A program made the translations under genes and the position numbers. This document shows, piece after piece, positions 42,687 through 44,897 of a DNA stretch of 44,897 nucleotides. Source of the stretch: an uncultured beta proteobacterium (lineage in GTDB: Bacteria; Pseudomonadota; Gammaproteobacteria; Burkholderiales; Burkholderiaceae_C); the NCBI GenBank assembly GCA_903822435.1, contig CAIJPE010000342.1, positions 1 through 44,897 on the forward strand, given 5' to 3'. The notes under the pieces were generated by a model. That model searched no databases. It had not been told where the DNA came from and saw nothing but the letters and a program-made list of their open reading frames with translations. The number at the start of each line of letters is the position of its first letter. Position 1 is the first letter of the stretch.

Positions 42687-44258
42687 TCAGGAAATCGACC
42701 GCGTGGCGGCCTTCAGCACGCTTTCGCACGCGCTGCGACGGGGGCCCTCGGACTTGGCGCAGACACCGCCGAGCTGCTGTTCCAGACGCTTGACGGTGGC
42801 GGCATGCTGGCCACCCGCATTCCATGTGGACAGCCGCGTGGCCACGCGCTGCAGGCTGCGCACGCTGCGTCCCTCGAAGGCGCCACTGTCGCGACCGGCT
42901 TCCTGGAAGAGCTTGGCGGCGGTCTTCTCGATGCGGCCGGCGTCCTGGGGAGCGAGTTCCACCAGTGCACCGAAGTACCCGGCCCCCCACTGCAGCCGCG
43001 TGGCCGGGCCTTCACTGCGGTCGAAGGCCTGGGCGTACCAGCGCAGCGCCTCGTCCTTGCGGCCCCGCTTGCGCGCGTTGCTGCCGAGCTGGCTCATGAG
43101 GTAGTAGGGTGCCTGCGTCCGGGACAGGTTGGCCTGGAGCAGGGCGTCGCTCTCATCCCACAGCCCGGCGCGCGCCAGCAGCGCGCTGCCGTAGGTGATG
43201 ACGGCCATGCGCTCGTAGCCGTCGGTGATCTCGCGGTCGGCGCGGGCCACGTGCAAACGCACCTCCTGCAAGAGCGGCTCGGGCAGGGGCACCTGCACCG
43301 CGTCCTTGGGCACGCCCAGCCGGGCCAGCGAAACTCGGGCGTCGAGCGCCCCCATGCGGTCATTGCGCGACAGCGTGGTGTCGGCCTGCAGGCGCCGCAG
43401 GGCCGTCTCGAACGCCGCCACGAGGGCCCCGCGCTGGGGACTGCCGTCGCCTTCCAGCACGCGCACGATGTCGTCGGCCGAGTTGGTCAGGACGTCCATC
43501 TGCGCGCGGCAGGCGATGGGGTCGGCCAGCACCTTCAGCACGCGCTCGCGCAGGGCGTCGTCGGGCTTGACGCCCTTGCCGTCGTCGCTGGCTGCCAGGG
43601 CCTTCAGCCACAGGCGTGTGGTGGTTTCCGCCTCGGCCGCGGGCTCGGCGGCTTGCGCCACGGCCAGCTGCACCAGCACGCCGGGCAGCTCGGCCTTGGG
43701 CACCAGCTGTTGCTCGTCGGTGTCCCAGGAATAGAAGGACAGCATGCGCCACTCGGCCCCTGAGAGGGCCTTGCCCGCCTGCGCATCGGCCAGCACGGCC
43801 CGGGCCGAGCGCCCGCCCGACAGGCCACTTTGCAGCAGGCCCATGACCTGGGGCGCATCCGCCTCACCGGGCAGCCGCGTGATCTCCTGGCCTTCGCGCG
43901 TGAACAGCACCACCGTGGGATAGCCGCTGACCTTGAAGCGGCTGCCCAGCCGCTGCGCGCCGGGCCGGTCGCCGTCCACGTTCACGGCCACGAAGCTGCG
44001 CGACAGGGCCGCGAAGTCGGCTCGGTTGAACAGGGTCGCCTTGAGTTGATTGCAGGGCGGGCACCACGAGGCGCCCCAGTACAGGAGCACGGGCTTGTTG
44101 TCGGCGCGGGCCTTGGCGAAGGCGCGGTCGACGTCCGCGTCGGACGCCGCGGTGATCCAGGGCACGTTGCTCGAAGGCGGGCCGGAAGCAGCCAGCACCG
44201 GCAAGGGTGCCGTGGCCACCACCCACGCGTACAAGCCCGCGGCGACGATCGGTTTCAT
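42687..44258 (-). CDS. Exported thioredoxin-fold protein with long helical C-terminal domain
   Basis: This protein has 523 residues. A signal peptide (MKPIVAAGLYAWVVATAPLP, cleavage near residue 24) indicates export to the periplasm. Residues about 35-150 form a thioredoxin domain with the redox motif WCPPC (C66, C69), YPTVVLF with the cis-Pro, and a DsbD-gamma/DUF255-like setting (NKPVLLYWGASWCPPCNQLK). Residues 180-523 are helical, TPR-like (ALRWYAQAFDRSEGPATRLQ, WDESDALLQANLSRTQAPYY), and include a further pair of Cys near the C terminus (GVCAKSEGPRRSACESV). A GGAG site precedes the ATG. It is the first gene before yejABEF, with 11 nt to yejA. Thiol-disulfide handling of a periplasmic protein or imported peptide is a guess. 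Confidence 0.82.
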   Translation of the reverse strand: MKPIVAAGLYAWVVATAPLPVLAASGPPSSNVPWITAASDADVDRAFAKARADNKPVLLYWGASWCPPCNQLKATLFNRADFAALSRSFVAVNVDGDRPGAQRLGSRFKVSGYPTVVLFTREGQEITRLPGEADAPQVMGLLQSGLSGGRSARAVLADAQAGKALSGAEWRMLSFYSWDTDEQQLVPKAELPGVLVQLAVAQAAEPAAEAETTTRLWLKALAASDDGKGVKPDDALRERVLKVLADPIACRAQMDVLTNSADDIVRVLEGDGSPQRGALVAAFETALRRLQADTTLSRNDRMGALDARVSLARLGVPKDAVQVPLPEPLLQEVRLHVARADREITDGYERMAVITYGSALLARAGLWDESDALLQANLSRTQAPYYLMSQLGSNARKRGRKDEALRWYAQAFDRSEGPATRLQWGAGYFGALVELAPQDAGRIEKTAAKLFQEAGRDSGAFEGRSVRSLQRVATRLSTWNAGGQHAATVKRLEQQLGGVCAKSEGPRRSACESVLKAATRSIS

Positions 44259-44388
44259 GGTGAGGAACTCCGGCTGAGGGCCTGCGCCGGCCGCGGCGGG
44301 TGGCTGCGGTGGCGGACCCTGATCAGGAGCGCAATTGTGCGCTGGCAGCGGCCCGCGCGCAGGCCGCACCGCCCATTCGCGGGGCCGG

Positions 44389-44897
44389 TCAACCTCGTGC
44401 GCGGTCCAGCGCCTCGATGGCCGCGATGGCGGCCTGGATGCCGGGCGAGCGCAGCGTGAGGTCGAGGTGGCCGGTGCCTTGAACCAGGGTCACCGGCACG
44501 GGACGCGCCGCCGCCTTGAATGCGTCCGCGAAGCGGCTGGCGATGAACTGGTCGTCGTCCTGGCCCACCACCACCGCCATGGGTCGCCGCGCGGCGGCCA
44601 TGTCGGCGCGGTAGTCGGCGTGCGGCCGGAAGTTCATGGCCAGGCCATAGGCGTAGCGCGGCGTGAGCTGCGCCTGCACTTCGGGCCGCAGGGCGAAAGC
44701 GATCACGCTCAGGCCGTTGAGGGCCTTCAGCCCCAGGCTGTTGAGCGCCGTCAGCGCCACGATCCGCGGCAGGCCCACCGAGACCCATCCGCCGCTGTCG
44801 GGCCGGTAGGTGCAGGCCTGCTGGCCGAGAAAGGGGGCCAGCAGCAGGTAGGCGTCGAACAGGTCCTGCCGGGCGCTCCCGGCCAGGCGCAAGACGA
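44389..44897 (-). CDS. Alpha/beta hydrolase, C-terminal part (5' end beyond window)
   Basis: The frame is open to the right edge, so the N terminus and the nucleophile elbow are missing. About 169 C-terminal residues are present. The core strand and acid residue are seen in MAVVVGQDDDQFIASRFADA, and the catalytic His in LVQGTGHLDLTL, the usual Asp...His end of an alpha/beta hydrolase. A cap-like segment (LLLAPFLGQQACTYRPDSGG) precedes them. This resembles serine aminopeptidase or lysophospholipase-like hydrolases. The substrate is unknown. The 130 bp between it and the thioredoxin-fold gene hold nothing recognised. Confidence 0.75.
   Translation of the reverse strand, partial: VLRLAGSARQDLFDAYLLLAPFLGQQACTYRPDSGGWVSVGLPRIVALTALNSLGLKALNGLSVIAFALRPEVQAQLTPRYAYGLAMNFRPHADYRADMAAARRPMAVVVGQDDDQFIASRFADAFKAAARPVPVTLVQGTGHLDLTLRSPGIQAAIAAIEALDRARG

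Overview
The window is very GC-rich, with G or C at almost every third codon position, and it is densely packed with short intergenic gaps and many ATGA-type stop/start overlaps. Gene content suggests a betaproteobacterium of the order Burkholderiales, perhaps near Rubrivivax, Leptothrix or Ideonella. It has a PhnA/PhnY phosphonate route with an AepX/PhnS2-type transporter, a YejABEF transporter, a DUF3309 mini-protein, many GGDEF/EAL and hybrid-kinase genes, and ECF sigma factors. The placement is an inference from gene content; there is no rRNA or marker gene here. No tRNA, rRNA, CRISPR array, intact insertion sequence or prophage was seen.

Layout. (1) 1-9860 is a divergent C2-amine/phosphonate locus. 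On the minus strand a five-gene run encodes a 2-aminoethylphosphonate (AEP) ABC transporter (binding protein, ATPase, fused permease) followed 4 nt later by ethanolamine ammonia-lyase eutB and eutC (eutC leaves the window). On the plus strand lie phosphonoacetate hydrolase (phnA), phosphonoacetaldehyde dehydrogenase (phnY), a PhnZ-like HD oxygenase and a ketopantoate-reductase-like enzyme, mostly overlapping by 4 nt. The transaminase PhnW is absent. (2) 9865-13460 holds two minus-strand cyclic-di-GMP genes (GGEEF; membrane-PAS-GGDEF-EAL). (3) 13461-14021 holds only the decayed remnant of a DEDDh exonuclease. (4) 14022-16609 is a run of three: an HtrA-like protein lacking the catalytic His, a LuxR-type regulator, and an HtrA-like protein with an intact triad; neither HtrA-like protein has a signal peptide. 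(5) 16795-21168 is a tightly coupled operon: unknown small protein, double-domain KaiC-like ATPase, GGDEF plus histidine-kinase-like protein whose phospho-accepting His is replaced by Glu, and a Crp/Fnr regulator. (6) Convergent to it, 21165-23021 encodes a zinc-ribbon/pseudokinase/TIR fusion. (7) 23199-24921 has two coupled mini-genes, an intact GST, and a patch of remnants (LysR, GST, CmcJ/NvfI). (8) 24922-29214 is a 1430-residue hybrid histidine kinase. (9) 29297-31771 is a lipoprotein-like gene with a frameshifted 3' end, an ECF sigma factor and an ankyrin-repeat membrane protein that is the probable anti-sigma factor. (10) 31824-33669 is an overlapping ribokinase/nucleoside hydrolase pair. 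(11) 33689-37034 has a Cache-type sensor kinase divergent from an acyl-CoA ligase. (12) 37047-44258 is a minus-strand operon: a thioredoxin-fold protein, then yejA, yejB, yejE and yejF. (13) The right edge cuts an alpha/beta hydrolase.

The strongest leads are the zinc-ribbon/pseudokinase/TIR fusion, the KaiC/c-di-GMP/Crp operon next to it, the joining of ethanolamine ammonia-lyase to an AEP importer, the pseudo-HtrA/LuxR/HtrA trio, and remnants at two sites that decayed largely through internal deletions preserving the reading frame.
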